64,000 bases of DNA, taken from Alkalicoccus luteus (GTDB lineage Bacteria > Bacillota > Bacilli > Bacillales > Salisediminibacteriaceae). The stretch lies in NCBI GenBank assembly GCA_052061695.1, contig JBPZEY010000007.1. One strand, written 5' to 3'. A program made the translations under genes and the position numbers. Below the pieces are notes generated by a model, which did not search any database, was not told the origin of the DNA, and saw only the letters and a list, made by a program, of their open reading frames with translations. This document shows, piece after piece, positions 1-7,397 of this stretch; within the stretch, counting starts at the first letter, position 1; each line of letters opens with the position of its first letter.

Positions 1-50
1 AGGCCGCTCGGATTTCTGCTATTTTTTTGTCTTTTTCTCATTTCATTCCA

Positions 51-88
51 AAAAAAAGCGGTACCGGACATATCCGGCACCGCTTTTT
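51..88. terminator. bidirectional intrinsic terminator
   Basis: A GC-rich inverted repeat (AGCGGT-A-CCGGA paired with TCCGG-C-ACCGCT) has an A-run on its left and a T-run on its right, so it can stop transcription from both sides. On the minus strand it would end the transcript of the 240-539 gene. Bases 1-50 and 89-239 hold nothing I can support. Confidence 0.75.
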
Positions 89-239
89 GTTTCAAGAAGA
101 GCTTTTTAGACAGCCCCTTTTTCGCGATTATTGGAGACACAGATACAGCTTTTTCACGAGCGTTCTTGGATAGCTGAATGGACTCCGCCTGCGTGTTTCA
201 GTTGTTCAACACGTTGAGCAGCAGGAAATTCGTTGCGAT

Positions 240-539
240 TTACTGCACCTTGGCAGCGGGAAACCCCTGCTTTTCCAGCTCACTCCATAAAAAGTGTTCA
301 AGGGAACCGGGCCCTTTTTTCTGCAGTGTTTCGGACTGCTCCCGGGAGAGCGTGATGCGATATTCTGTTCCGCGAATCGAGGAAGCGTATACGTAAAAGC
401 GGTCGTGGAAAAAGGAGGTGCCGGCATCAAAGATAAACTGACAGCCGGCAGCTTTTTGTTTCATTCTGGCGGCCGTTGACTGAAAATAGGTTCCCGGATC
501 GGCGTGGTGACAAAATAGAGCGGAAGCGTAACTCATCAT
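240..539 (-). CDS. hypothetical 99-aa protein downstream of a SAM-I riboswitch
   Basis: I do not recognise this protein. It is 99 residues, has no signal peptide or membrane segment, and is mixed alpha/beta-like with several aromatic residues (HDRFYVYASS in the middle). A GAGGAAT ribosome binding site sits about 7 bases before the ATG. The main reason to believe it is context. A SAM-I riboswitch aptamer and intrinsic terminator lie on the same strand immediately upstream, so the gene is the only visible target of that switch and should be expressed when S-adenosylmethionine is low. A role in methionine, cysteine or SAM metabolism is inferred from this alone. Overlapping ORFs on both strands look like shadows. 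Confidence 0.55.
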   Translation of the reverse strand: MMSYASALFCHHADPGTYFQSTAARMKQKAAGCQFIFDAGTSFFHDRFYVYASSIRGTEYRITLSREQSETLQKKGPGSLEHFLWSELEKQGFPAAKVQ

Positions 540-594
540 ACATCATTCCTCTGCTGATAGATTCAGCATACATTCCCTGTCCGTGCAAATGCAC

Positions 595-629
595 AAAAAA
601 CCCCTTCTGTCACGATGAGAGAAGGGGTT
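595..629 (-). terminator. riboswitch-controlled intrinsic terminator
   Basis: On the minus strand, AACCCCTTC and GAAGGGGTT form a hairpin followed by a run of six T. It starts about 10 bases after the SAM-I aptamer and about 55 bases before the 240-539 gene, the normal place for the expression platform of a transcription-attenuating S-box. Confidence 0.85.
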
Positions 630-639
630 CATCCGTTCA

Positions 640-734
640 TTCATCGCTCAGAGCATTACTCTGCTGGCGTTGGCACCTTGCGAGGCAGGTTGCCGTGGAG
701 TCGTAGAGCCAGATCTCTCGTCCACTCAGGATAA
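640..734 (-). ncRNA. SAM-I (S-box) riboswitch aptamer
   Basis: The minus strand shows the S-box landmarks in order. P1 is the 5' strand TTATC pairing with GATGA at the end. P2 is GTGG...CCAC with an internal GAGAGA...TGGCTC kink-turn region. The invariant CGGCAACC follows, then the P3 segment with AAGGTGCCAAC and GCCAGCAG. P4 is CAGAG-taatg-CTCTG. An intrinsic terminator follows directly. Known S-boxes bind S-adenosylmethionine and terminate transcription of methionine/cysteine genes when SAM is plentiful. Here the only downstream gene is the unrecognised 99-aa ORF. Confidence 0.88.
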
Positions 735-787
735 ATGTATACTGTTAACGGAAGTATAAACGGTTTGCTTGAAAATGTCCAGAAATG

Positions 788-1144
788 CTAAAGCTGCAGC
801 TCTTTTCGTTCTTCCTCACTGAAGACGCGGGAGCGGGTGAAGAAACGCTTTCCTTCCGGACCTTCCAGCGAAAACATGCCCCCGCGTCCATCGACGACGT
901 CGATAATCAGCTGCGTGTGCTTCCAATATTCATACTGATCTCGTGACATATAGAACGGAGAGCCGCCAATCTCGCCGAGGTACACGTCGCTTTCACCAAT
1001 TCGCAGGTCACCGTCGGGGTAGCACATCGGGGAGCTGCCGTCGCAGCATCCGCCTGACTGGTGAAACATGAGCGGACCGTGGCGCTTTTTCAGCTTCTCA
1101 ATCAGTTCCAGCGTCTCCTCGGTTGCGGTTACTCGTTCTGTCAT
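788..1144 (-). CDS. DUF779 family protein, partner of aldehyde dehydrogenase
   Basis: This 118-residue protein matches the DUF779 family from memory: a conserved SGGCCDGSSPMCYP Cys-rich segment near residue 35, and a length usual for the family. DUF779 genes are very often next to acetaldehyde/aldehyde dehydrogenases, as here, where it starts 26 bases after the dehydrogenase stop and is surely co-transcribed. Its biochemical role is not established; the paired Cys residues could bind a metal or protect the dehydrogenase (inference). ATG at 1144 is preferred, with AAGGG nine bases upstream. An in-frame GTG lies one codon earlier. Confidence 0.8.
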   Translation of the reverse strand: MTERVTATEETLELIEKLKKRHGPLMFHQSGGCCDGSSPMCYPDGDLRIGESDVYLGEIGGSPFYMSRDQYEYWKHTQLIIDVVDGRGGMFSLEGPEGKRFFTRSRVFSEEERKELQL

Positions 1145-1170
1145 CACAGAACACCCTTTCTTTTTTTGGC

Positions 1171-2691
1171 TTAGAAAAAGCCTTTTGGTTCTTCACTGTA
1201 GCTGACCAGCATGTTTTTCGTCTGCTGGTAATGGCTCAGCATCATCAGGTGGTTTTCGCGTCCGATACCCGACTTCTTATATCCGCCGAATGCTGCGTGA
1301 GCCGGATAGTCGTGGTAGCAGTTGGTCCACACGCGTCCGGACTGAATCGCGCGTCCGAAGCGGTAGGCCGTGTTAATATTGCGGGACCATACGCCGGCGC
1401 CGAGGCCGTAAAGCGTATCGTTTGCGATCGACAGCGCATCCGCCTGATCTTTAAACGAGGTGACGGAAAGCACCGGGCCGAAAATTTCCTCCTGGAAAAT
1501 ACGCATTTTGTTGTGCCCTTCAAAAATAGTCGGCTGCACGTAGTATCCGCCGGAAAGGTCGCCGTCCAGGTGCGCCTGTTCGCCGCCGGCAAGTACCTTG
1601 GCACCTTCCTGTTTGCCGATATCGAGGTAAGACAGGATTTTATCGAGCTGCTCCTTCGATGCCTGAGCACCCATCATCGTATCCGTATCAAGCGGGTTGC
1701 CGGTCTTGATGCGCTTGACCCGGTCTACAGCTTTTTCCATAAAGCTGTCGTAGATGGACTCTTCGATCAGGGCGCGGGACGGACAGGTACATACTTCGCC
1801 CTGATTCAGCGCGAACATTGCAAAGCCTTCAAGTGCTTTTTCAAGGTATCCGTCCTCCTGCTGCATCACATCAGCGAAGAAAAGGTTCGGCGACTTGCCG
1901 CCGAGCTCCAGCGTAACGGGAATAATATTTTCTGATGCATACTGCATAATCAGGCGGCCGGTCGTCGTTTCCCCGGTAAAGGCTACTTTATCAATTCGGG
2001 AGCTGGACGCGAGCGGCTTTCCGGCTTCCACACCGAAACCGCTGACGATGTTCAACACCCCTGGAGGAAGCAGATCTTCAATCAGCTCGAGCAGCACAAA
2101 GATGCTGGACGGCGTCTGCTCAGCAGGTTTCAGGACAACACAGTTACCTGCAGCAAGAGCTGGAGCAAGCTTCCATGTTGCCATTAAAATCGGGAAGTTC
2201 CACGGAATAATCTGACCGACGACGCCGACAGGCTCGTGAAAATGATAGGCAATGGTATCATCATCGAGCTGACTGATGCCGCCTTCCTGAGCGCGGATAG
2301 CAGACGCAAAATAACGGAAATGGTCAATAGCAAGCGGGATATCGGCAGCAAGCGTCTCGCGGACGGCTTTTCCGTTTTCCCACGTTTCAGCAACAGCCAG
2401 CATTTCCAGGTTCGCTTCCATGCGATCTGCAATTTTCAGCAGAATATTTGCTCGTTCGGTCGGCGATGTTGCGCCCCAGGAGGCTTTTGCTTCGTGGCCC
2501 GCTTCAATGGCGGCCTCTACATCTTCCTTCGAAGAGCGGGCAAGCTCGGTAAAGACTTCACCGGTTACCGACGTCGTGTTCTCAAAGTACTCACCGTTTT
2601 TCGGCGGCACGTACTGTCCTCCAATATAGTTATCGTACCGCTTTTTAAACTGAACCAGACTGCCTTCCGTATTCGGCTTTGCGTAGATCAT
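1171..2691 (-). CDS. NAD-dependent aldehyde dehydrogenase (acetaldehyde type)
   Basis: This 506-residue ALDH-superfamily enzyme oxidises aldehydes to acids with NAD(P). It has the IIPWNFPI segment, the catalytic Glu in VTLELGGKSPN and the catalytic Cys region NQGEVCTCPSR, where acetaldehyde-type enzymes carry two nearby Cys. It most resembles the ExaC/AldB/AcoD group, the subfamily usually paired with DUF779, as here. ATG at 2691 is chosen because GGGAG lies about nine bases upstream; a GTG two codons earlier is possible. A sigma-A promoter and a perfect cre box lie just upstream, so CcpA-mediated glucose repression is expected. Confidence 0.93.
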   Translation of the reverse strand: MIYAKPNTEGSLVQFKKRYDNYIGGQYVPPKNGEYFENTTSVTGEVFTELARSSKEDVEAAIEAGHEAKASWGATSPTERANILLKIADRMEANLEMLAVAETWENGKAVRETLAADIPLAIDHFRYFASAIRAQEGGISQLDDDTIAYHFHEPVGVVGQIIPWNFPILMATWKLAPALAAGNCVVLKPAEQTPSSIFVLLELIEDLLPPGVLNIVSGFGVEAGKPLASSSRIDKVAFTGETTTGRLIMQYASENIIPVTLELGGKSPNLFFADVMQQEDGYLEKALEGFAMFALNQGEVCTCPSRALIEESIYDSFMEKAVDRVKRIKTGNPLDTDTMMGAQASKEQLDKILSYLDIGKQEGAKVLAGGEQAHLDGDLSGGYYVQPTIFEGHNKMRIFQEEIFGPVLSVTSFKDQADALSIANDTLYGLGAGVWSRNINTAYRFGRAIQSGRVWTNCYHDYPAHAAFGGYKKSGIGRENHLMMLSHYQQTKNMLVSYSEEPKGFF

Positions 2692-2736
2692 GTGCACACT
2701 CTCCCATTCTTCTCTGTATTTGATGAAGCGAAAAAA

Positions 2737-2750
2737 TGTAAGCGATTACA
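2737..2750. promoter_or_regulatory. cre box (CcpA operator), perfect match
   Basis: TGTAAGCGATTACA, flanked by A and A/T, fits the cre consensus WTGNAARCGNWWWCAWW at every position. It lies just downstream of the -10 of the minus-strand aldehyde dehydrogenase promoter, a position where CcpA represses. It could also affect the divergent oxidoreductase gene at 2849. Confidence 0.75.
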
Positions 2751-2777
2751 ATATATCATAAATCGTCGAATTTTCAA
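2750..2777 (-). promoter_or_regulatory. sigma-A promoter of the aldehyde dehydrogenase operon
   Basis: On the minus strand, TTGAAA (2777-2772) and TATATT (2755-2750) are separated by 16 bases. The cre box begins at the -10 and covers the start-site region. Confidence 0.5.
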
Positions 2778-2848
2778 ATAATTTCGTTTCATAAATAATG
2801 GCAGTGGGAATATCGAAAGCAAAGCGACTTTTTAAGGGGGGGATCCGG

Positions 2849-4372
2849 ATGAACAAGCTGCCCGAACAGCCCGTATCACTATGGCGGGAGCGGCCTACAC
2901 AGACATTTCCGGCACTGGAGGAGGATCTCGATACCGAGGTCTGCGTCATTGGCGGAGGTATTGCAGGCGTTTCGACTGCCTTTATGCTTGCGAGACGGGG
3001 CTTTCAGGTTGTGCTCGTAGAGGCCGACCGGATGGGTGCTGGCACGACCGGCTGGACGACAGCAAAGATAACGTCCCAGCACGGACTGAAATATGCAGAT
3101 TTGATTGATCAAGTTGGTGTCGATAATGCCCGCCTATACTACGATGCCAACGAGGATGCGATCAGCTGGATCGAGCGGATGACCCGCAAGCTGAATATTG
3201 ACTGCAATTTTGAGCGGCAGAACGCATATTTATATGCCGATACGGAAGCGGGAATGACGCAGCTGGAACGGGAGGCGGAAGCGTATTTAAAGCTGGAGCT
3301 TGATGGTGGCATGGTGGAAAAAGAAGCCTTTGACGGCACGAAGCGTCGCATGCTGGCCATGTATGACCAGGCCCAGTTTCATCCAGTTTGCTTTCTCGCC
3401 AAGCTGCTTCGCTATCTGGAGGTCGAAAACATGCCTGTATTCGAGCAGTCGCGGGCAGTCGATATTAAGCGCGGGAAGCGGCCGCAGGTGCTCATGGAAA
3501 ACGGCTCCGTCGTGATGGCGGACCATGTGGTGATGGCGACTCACTATCCATTCAAAGACCTGCAGGCATTGTTCGTCGCGAGGCTGCACGTCGAACGGTC
3601 CTATTCCGTTGCTTTCCGTCTGAACACAAAAGCGCCGGAAGGGATGTATTTGAATGTGGAAAGCCCGAAGCGCTCCATCCGCCGGGCGTTTGATACAGAC
3701 GGCAGGGAGCTTCTTCTCATTGGCGGAGAAGGGCATACGAGCGGTCAAAAGGTAAACACGCTGGAGAATTACAAAAAACTCCATCAGTTCGGCCTCGATC
3801 ACTTTGATACTGCCGCGGTTCCTTATCGCTGGGCCTCTCAGGATGTATTTACACTGGACGGGCTCCCGTATGCGGGACCTGTTAATCCGGGAAAAGATGA
3901 TGTATTCGTCGCCACCGGCTTTGCAAAGTGGGGCATGACGAACGGCGTTGCTGCCGCGCAGATCATCGCGGACCGGATTACGGAAAAGCGAAACGAATAC
4001 GCGCCGCTGTATACACCATCCCGCTTCAGGCCGGGAAAAGAAATGAAACATGCGGTTAAGGAAAACATGGATGTTGCCATGGAGTTTGTCCGTGGAAAGC
4101 TCGACCGCGGAAAGAGCAAAAAGGTAGAAGACCTCGATTTCAATGAAGGCGCAGTCGTCAATGTAAACGGAAAGCGTGCAGGTGCCTATAAGGATGAGCA
4201 CGGCCACGTCACAATCGTGGATACAACGTGCACCCACCTCGGCTGTGAGCTCTATTGGAATAACGGGGACCGGTCGTGGGACTGTCCATGCCACGGGTCC
4301 AGGTTTAACACAGACGGCGATGTACTCGAAGGCCCGGCGGTGAAGCCGCTTGATCAGATAAAAGAAGAATAG
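2849..4372 (+). CDS. FAD-dependent oxidoreductase with C-terminal Rieske domain
   Basis: This protein has 507 residues in two parts. Residues about 25-400 are a DAO-type FAD oxidoreductase, with the dinucleotide motif VIGGGIAGVST near residue 30 and GWTTAKITSQHG shortly after. Residues about 430-507 are a Rieske [2Fe-2S] domain with Cys-x-His (CTHLGC) and Cys-x-x-His (CPCHGSRF) ligands. This architecture is that of Bacillus YhfW. The substrate is unknown; the Rieske centre probably passes electrons from the flavin to an external acceptor. ATG at 2849 follows AAGGGGGG. The ATG at 2798 has no ribosome site and adds an unlikely 17-residue tail. It is a single gene ended by a strong terminator. 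Confidence 0.9.
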   Translation: MNKLPEQPVSLWRERPTQTFPALEEDLDTEVCVIGGGIAGVSTAFMLARRGFQVVLVEADRMGAGTTGWTTAKITSQHGLKYADLIDQVGVDNARLYYDANEDAISWIERMTRKLNIDCNFERQNAYLYADTEAGMTQLEREAEAYLKLELDGGMVEKEAFDGTKRRMLAMYDQAQFHPVCFLAKLLRYLEVENMPVFEQSRAVDIKRGKRPQVLMENGSVVMADHVVMATHYPFKDLQALFVARLHVERSYSVAFRLNTKAPEGMYLNVESPKRSIRRAFDTDGRELLLIGGEGHTSGQKVNTLENYKKLHQFGLDHFDTAAVPYRWASQDVFTLDGLPYAGPVNPGKDDVFVATGFAKWGMTNGVAAAQIIADRITEKRNEYAPLYTPSRFRPGKEMKHAVKENMDVAMEFVRGKLDRGKSKKVEDLDFNEGAVVNVNGKRAGAYKDEHGHVTIVDTTCTHLGCELYWNNGDRSWDCPCHGSRFNTDGDVLEGPAVKPLDQIKEE

Positions 4373-4382
4373 AACAGGAAAG

Positions 4383-4424
4383 CCGCTTCCGGACAGGTCC
4401 GGGAGCGGTATTTTTATTTTTTTT
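4383..4424 (+). terminator. intrinsic terminator
   Basis: CCGCTTCCGGA pairs with TCCGGGAGCGG, followed by a long T-rich tract. It ends the oxidoreductase gene. Confidence 0.9.
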
Positions 4425-4498
4425 GAGAAAAAGTGATCCAATCCTTTTTTCCTTCCGTTTACTCTTGTGAAAGCAAAACAAAAACGGAGGGATTATTG

Positions 4499-5851
4499 AT
4501 GAAAATGATGAAGAAAGCAGCACTGACGTCCTGCGCACTGCTCGTATTTGCACCAACCGTTGCAATGGCTGATGATCACGGAGACCACGATCACGATGAC
4601 TACAGTCCGACAGTTTCCACGCCGGCGGCTGATCTGCGGGCTGACCTCGATCAGCTTTTCTCCGAGCATTTTGCACTGACAGTTGCATTTATGCAGAAAG
4701 CATTTGATGGAGCAGAGGATGCGGCGCAAGCCGGAGCGGCTCTGGATGAAAATACAGCAGAAATCACCGCGACGATCGAATCTGTTTACGGGTCTGAGGG
4801 AGCGGATGAATTTAACCGCATCTGGCAGAGCCACATCGACTTTTTCGGTGACATGGTAGCAGCCGAAGCCGAAGGAGACGAAGAAGCACGCGCCCAGGCA
4901 GAAGCAGATCTGGATAACTATGTAGACGAATTCTCTGCTTTCCTTGATGCCGCAACAGAAGGCGGTCTGCCGCAGGAAGCTGGTCAAGAAGCGATTTCTG
5001 CACACGTTGAAGATGTATCGAGCACGTTTGATTCCTATGTGGACGGCGAATTCATGGAGGCATACGAGAATTTCCGTCACGGCTTCCACCACATGTTTGA
5101 TATCGGCGTGAACCTTGGCGGCGCTATTTCCGGACAGTTCCCGGAAGACTTTGATAACACAGAGGTGTCCACACCGGCCGCAGACCTTCGTGCACACTTG
5201 AACCACCTTCTGTCCGAGCATTTCTTCCTGGCATCCTTCACGATGCAGAAAGGCTTTGATGGTGCAGAAGACTTTGATTTTGTGTCCTGGGCACTGGATG
5301 AAAATACAGCGGATCTGACAGAAACAATCGGATCTGTCTATGGAGATGATGGCGTAGAATCCTTCGAACCGATCTGGCAGAGTCACATTGATTTCTTCGG
5401 TGACATGACTGTAGCGGCAATTGAAGATGATGCCGATGCACGAACGCAGGCAGAAGCGGATCTGGAAAGCTACGTCGTTGAATTTTCCGCCTTCCTCGAT
5501 GAAGCAACAGGCATTCCGCAAGAAGCCGGGGAAGAGGAAATCCGTTCCCACGTAGCGGACGTGACGAATACGTTCGATGCGTATACCGCAGGTGAATTTG
5601 AGCGCACGTGGAGCGATGAGTTCCGTCACGGTTTCCACCATATGTTTATGCTCGGTGAAGTGCTGGGCGGAGCGATCGTCGACCAGAACCCGGACATGTT
5701 CGCTGCAGACAGCATGCCTGAAGAGATGCCGGCAACTGGTCTTGGCGGTACCGCATCCAACACGACCTTTATGTGGGCCATGCTGACAGCCTTCATTGCT
5801 GCGGCAGGTGCACTGGTGCTTGGTCGAAAGAAGTGGAGCAGCCAGCAGTAA
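4499..5851 (+). CDS. sortase-anchored His-rich surface protein with two helical repeats
   Basis: The protein has 450 residues. A signal peptide covers about residues 1-25 (cleavage near AMA/DD), followed by a short His/Asp stretch. Two homologous repeats of about 180 residues follow (roughly 40-222 and 224-400), each predicted all-helical. Each repeat keeps SEHF, an IWQSHIDFFGDM block, an SHV or AHV segment and RHGFHHMF, so the His and nearby acidic residues are retained in both copies. The C-terminus is a cell-wall sorting signal: MPATG at 410-414, a hydrophobic segment and GRKK. The next gene is a sortase. The repeats recall helical segments in some Bacillales surface proteins, but I cannot name a family. 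Conserved His/Glu suggest metal (Cu, Fe or Zn) binding. ATG follows CGGAGGG. Confidence 0.82.
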   Translation: MKMMKKAALTSCALLVFAPTVAMADDHGDHDHDDYSPTVSTPAADLRADLDQLFSEHFALTVAFMQKAFDGAEDAAQAGAALDENTAEITATIESVYGSEGADEFNRIWQSHIDFFGDMVAAEAEGDEEARAQAEADLDNYVDEFSAFLDAATEGGLPQEAGQEAISAHVEDVSSTFDSYVDGEFMEAYENFRHGFHHMFDIGVNLGGAISGQFPEDFDNTEVSTPAADLRAHLNHLLSEHFFLASFTMQKGFDGAEDFDFVSWALDENTADLTETIGSVYGDDGVESFEPIWQSHIDFFGDMTVAAIEDDADARTQAEADLESYVVEFSAFLDEATGIPQEAGEEEIRSHVADVTNTFDAYTAGEFERTWSDEFRHGFHHMFMLGEVLGGAIVDQNPDMFAADSMPEEMPATGLGGTASNTTFMWAMLTAFIAAAGALVLGRKKWSSQQ

Positions 5852-5926
5852 CGGCTGATTATATACGGATCTTCCGGGAGCAAAGCTCCCGGACTGGTCC
5901 GATTGACAGCGGAAGGAGAGGCTGAC

Positions 5927-6865
5927 ATGAAGCGACTCATGTACTTATTTCTGCTGCCGGCTGCAGCTGCCGCAGCTGCTTTTATGATCGTGGTGCTCAT
6001 CCAGCCTGTTTTCTCCAGTCCGACTGAGACGCAGGTGCTGTCCGAGCGCAATGAAGCACCGGCTGAGCCAGAGGAAGCAGAAGCCGGAGAATTTGAGGAT
6101 ATGGACGCATTCACGGTCCATCCAAATCAGGAGGAAGCACCGGAGGCTTCAGAAGAAGATACGGGACCTGGGCTCCCTGAAACGCTCTCTATTCCGGCGA
6201 TTGACGTGGAAGCCGATTTGGAGGAGGTCGGCATACTGGATAACGGGCAGATGGGCGTTCCTGATTCAGCTGAGGGGGTCGGCTGGTTTGAACCGGGTGT
6301 GCGTCCCGGAGAACAGGGGAACGCAGTGCTGGCTGGTCACGTAGACAGCCGCGAAGGCCCGGCTGTTTTTTACGGCCTGCATGAGCTGGAAGCAGGAGAT
6401 ACAGTTTATGTAACGGATGAAGAAGGAAGCGATCTGGAGTTTGAAGTGACGAAAACGATCGTTTACGATCGACGTGAGGCTCCGCTTGAGGAAATTTTCG
6501 GGCGCAGCGACGGACGGCATCTGAATCTGATTACCTGCACCGGAACCTTTAATCAGGAGTATGGCACACACGATGACCGCCTCGTCGTCTATACGGAACT
6601 CATGGAAGACGAAGCTGAGCAGCCGGATCCCCCGGAAAATATTTCGGTCAGCGGCCAGTCTTTCCGCTGGCATGCGGTCGACGATGAGAACGTCGTCGGC
6701 TACCGGGTATACAGGGAGCTGGAGGACGGCACTGTGGAGCTTGCTGCCAGCAAAGCAGCCTATGGGCGTAAGAGTTACTCGTCAGAAGACGTAGGCGAGC
6801 TGACGCATTACGTCACTGCTGTGACGAAAGATGGTGCAGAATCAGAACCATCAGAGAAAAAATAA
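5927..6865 (+). CDS. class F-like sortase with C-terminal FN3-like domain
   Basis: This is a 312-residue membrane-anchored transpeptidase that should attach the preceding MPATG protein to the cell wall. Residues 4-25 are the membrane segment and about 31-85 an acidic linker. The sortase domain spans about 86-228, with the catalytic His138 (VLAGHVDS), Cys204 (LITCTGTF) and Arg218 (HDDRLVVYT). Residues about 235-312 resemble a fibronectin type III domain (PPENISVSG, GYRVYRE, HYVTAVT), an unusual addition for a sortase. The gene starts 75 bases after the substrate gene with no terminator between, so the two form an operon. ATG at 5927 follows GGAAGGAGAG; an upstream TTG is less likely. Confidence 0.9.
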   Translation: MKRLMYLFLLPAAAAAAAFMIVVLIQPVFSSPTETQVLSERNEAPAEPEEAEAGEFEDMDAFTVHPNQEEAPEASEEDTGPGLPETLSIPAIDVEADLEEVGILDNGQMGVPDSAEGVGWFEPGVRPGEQGNAVLAGHVDSREGPAVFYGLHELEAGDTVYVTDEEGSDLEFEVTKTIVYDRREAPLEEIFGRSDGRHLNLITCTGTFNQEYGTHDDRLVVYTELMEDEAEQPDPPENISVSGQSFRWHAVDDENVVGYRVYRELEDGTVELAASKAAYGRKSYSSEDVGELTHYVTAVTKDGAESEPSEKK

Positions 6866-6871
6866 ACGCGG

Positions 6872-6905
6872 GCCGGATCCTTTTCATAAAAGGGTCCGGC
6901 TTTTT
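6872..6905 (+). terminator. intrinsic terminator of the sortase operon
   Basis: GCCGGATCCTTTT pairs with AAAAGGGTCCGGC and is followed by five T. Confidence 0.92.
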
Positions 6906-6975
6906 CTGATGCGTTTCGAATCTAAGCTGTATGGTGCCTGAACGAGCCTTGGATTCCTCTCGGTCAGAGACGAAT

Positions 6976-7001
6976 GTTTAAACAGGATGAGAAATGGCAA
7001 T
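6976..7001 (+). promoter_or_regulatory. possible sigma-B-type promoter
   Basis: GTTTAA, a 14-base spacer and GGCAAT resemble the general-stress consensus GTTTAA/GGGTAT, though the -10 is imperfect. It lies about 40 bases before the 7040 gene. Confidence 0.25.
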
Positions 7002-7039
7002 AGTCTTTTTAACAAGACGTTAAAAGGAGGAAGTTGACT

Positions 7040-7330
7040 ATGGCACTTTTAGAAATCAGCGTAGTACCAGTAGGAACAAGTTCAGAAAGCTTTCAAGACG
7101 ATGTCGATCGAGCTGTCGCAGTTATTGAGCAGAACGGTCTCAAGTATCAGGTCACACCAACGTCAACGATCGTGGAAGGAGACATCGATAAACTGTTCGA
7201 TGTTGCCCAGGTGATTCACCTGAACGAAGTGAAAAATAACGCAAAGCGGGTTGTCACGACGATGAAAATCGACGACCGCACGGATAAAGACATGACGCTT
7301 GAAGGCCAGGTCAACAAAGTAGACAAATAA
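7040..7330 (+). CDS. MTH1187 family thiamine-binding protein (YqgV-like)
   Basis: This small 96-residue protein of the MTH1187/DUF77 family has a ferredoxin-like fold and usually forms homo-oligomers; family members bind thiamine or a related ligand. Diagnostic segments are the start (LEISVVPVGT), the NGLKYQVTPTSTIVEGD segment and a ligand-contact region at about residues 55-65. Length is normal. ATG at 7040 is chosen because AAAGGAGG lies 9 bases upstream; the in-frame TTG at 7034 is too close. It stands alone between two terminators. The exact physiological role (thiamine storage, salvage or sensing) is not visible from the sequence. Confidence 0.85.
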   Translation: MALLEISVVPVGTSSESFQDDVDRAVAVIEQNGLKYQVTPTSTIVEGDIDKLFDVAQVIHLNEVKNNAKRVVTTMKIDDRTDKDMTLEGQVNKVDK

Positions 7331-7344
7331 ACGAAACAAAACAG

Positions 7345-7378
7345 CTCCAGCCGGGCAGCAAGCCTGGCTGGAGTATTT
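7345..7378 (+). terminator. intrinsic terminator
   Basis: CTCCAGCC pairs with GGCTGGAG and is followed by a short, weak TATTTTA tract. It lies directly before the ribosome site of the 7398 gene, so termination may be partial. Confidence 0.6.
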
Positions 7379-7397
7379 TATGAAGGAGGTGCAGGCA

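Noticed and set aside
1123..1935. 270-aa plus-strand ORF opposite the aldehyde dehydrogenase gene
   Set aside because: It is the antisense of a clear ALDH with catalytic motifs and has no ribosome site or recognisable domain.
3287..4441. 384-aa minus-strand ORF opposite the FAD/Rieske gene
   Set aside because: It is a codon-bias shadow of a well-supported plus-strand gene; it crosses the terminator at 4383 and has no family features.
4493..5641. 382-aa minus-strand ORF opposite the surface protein gene
   Set aside because: Long only because the opposite strand is rich in Glu/Asp/Ala codons; its Cys- and Ile-rich product has no coherent domain.
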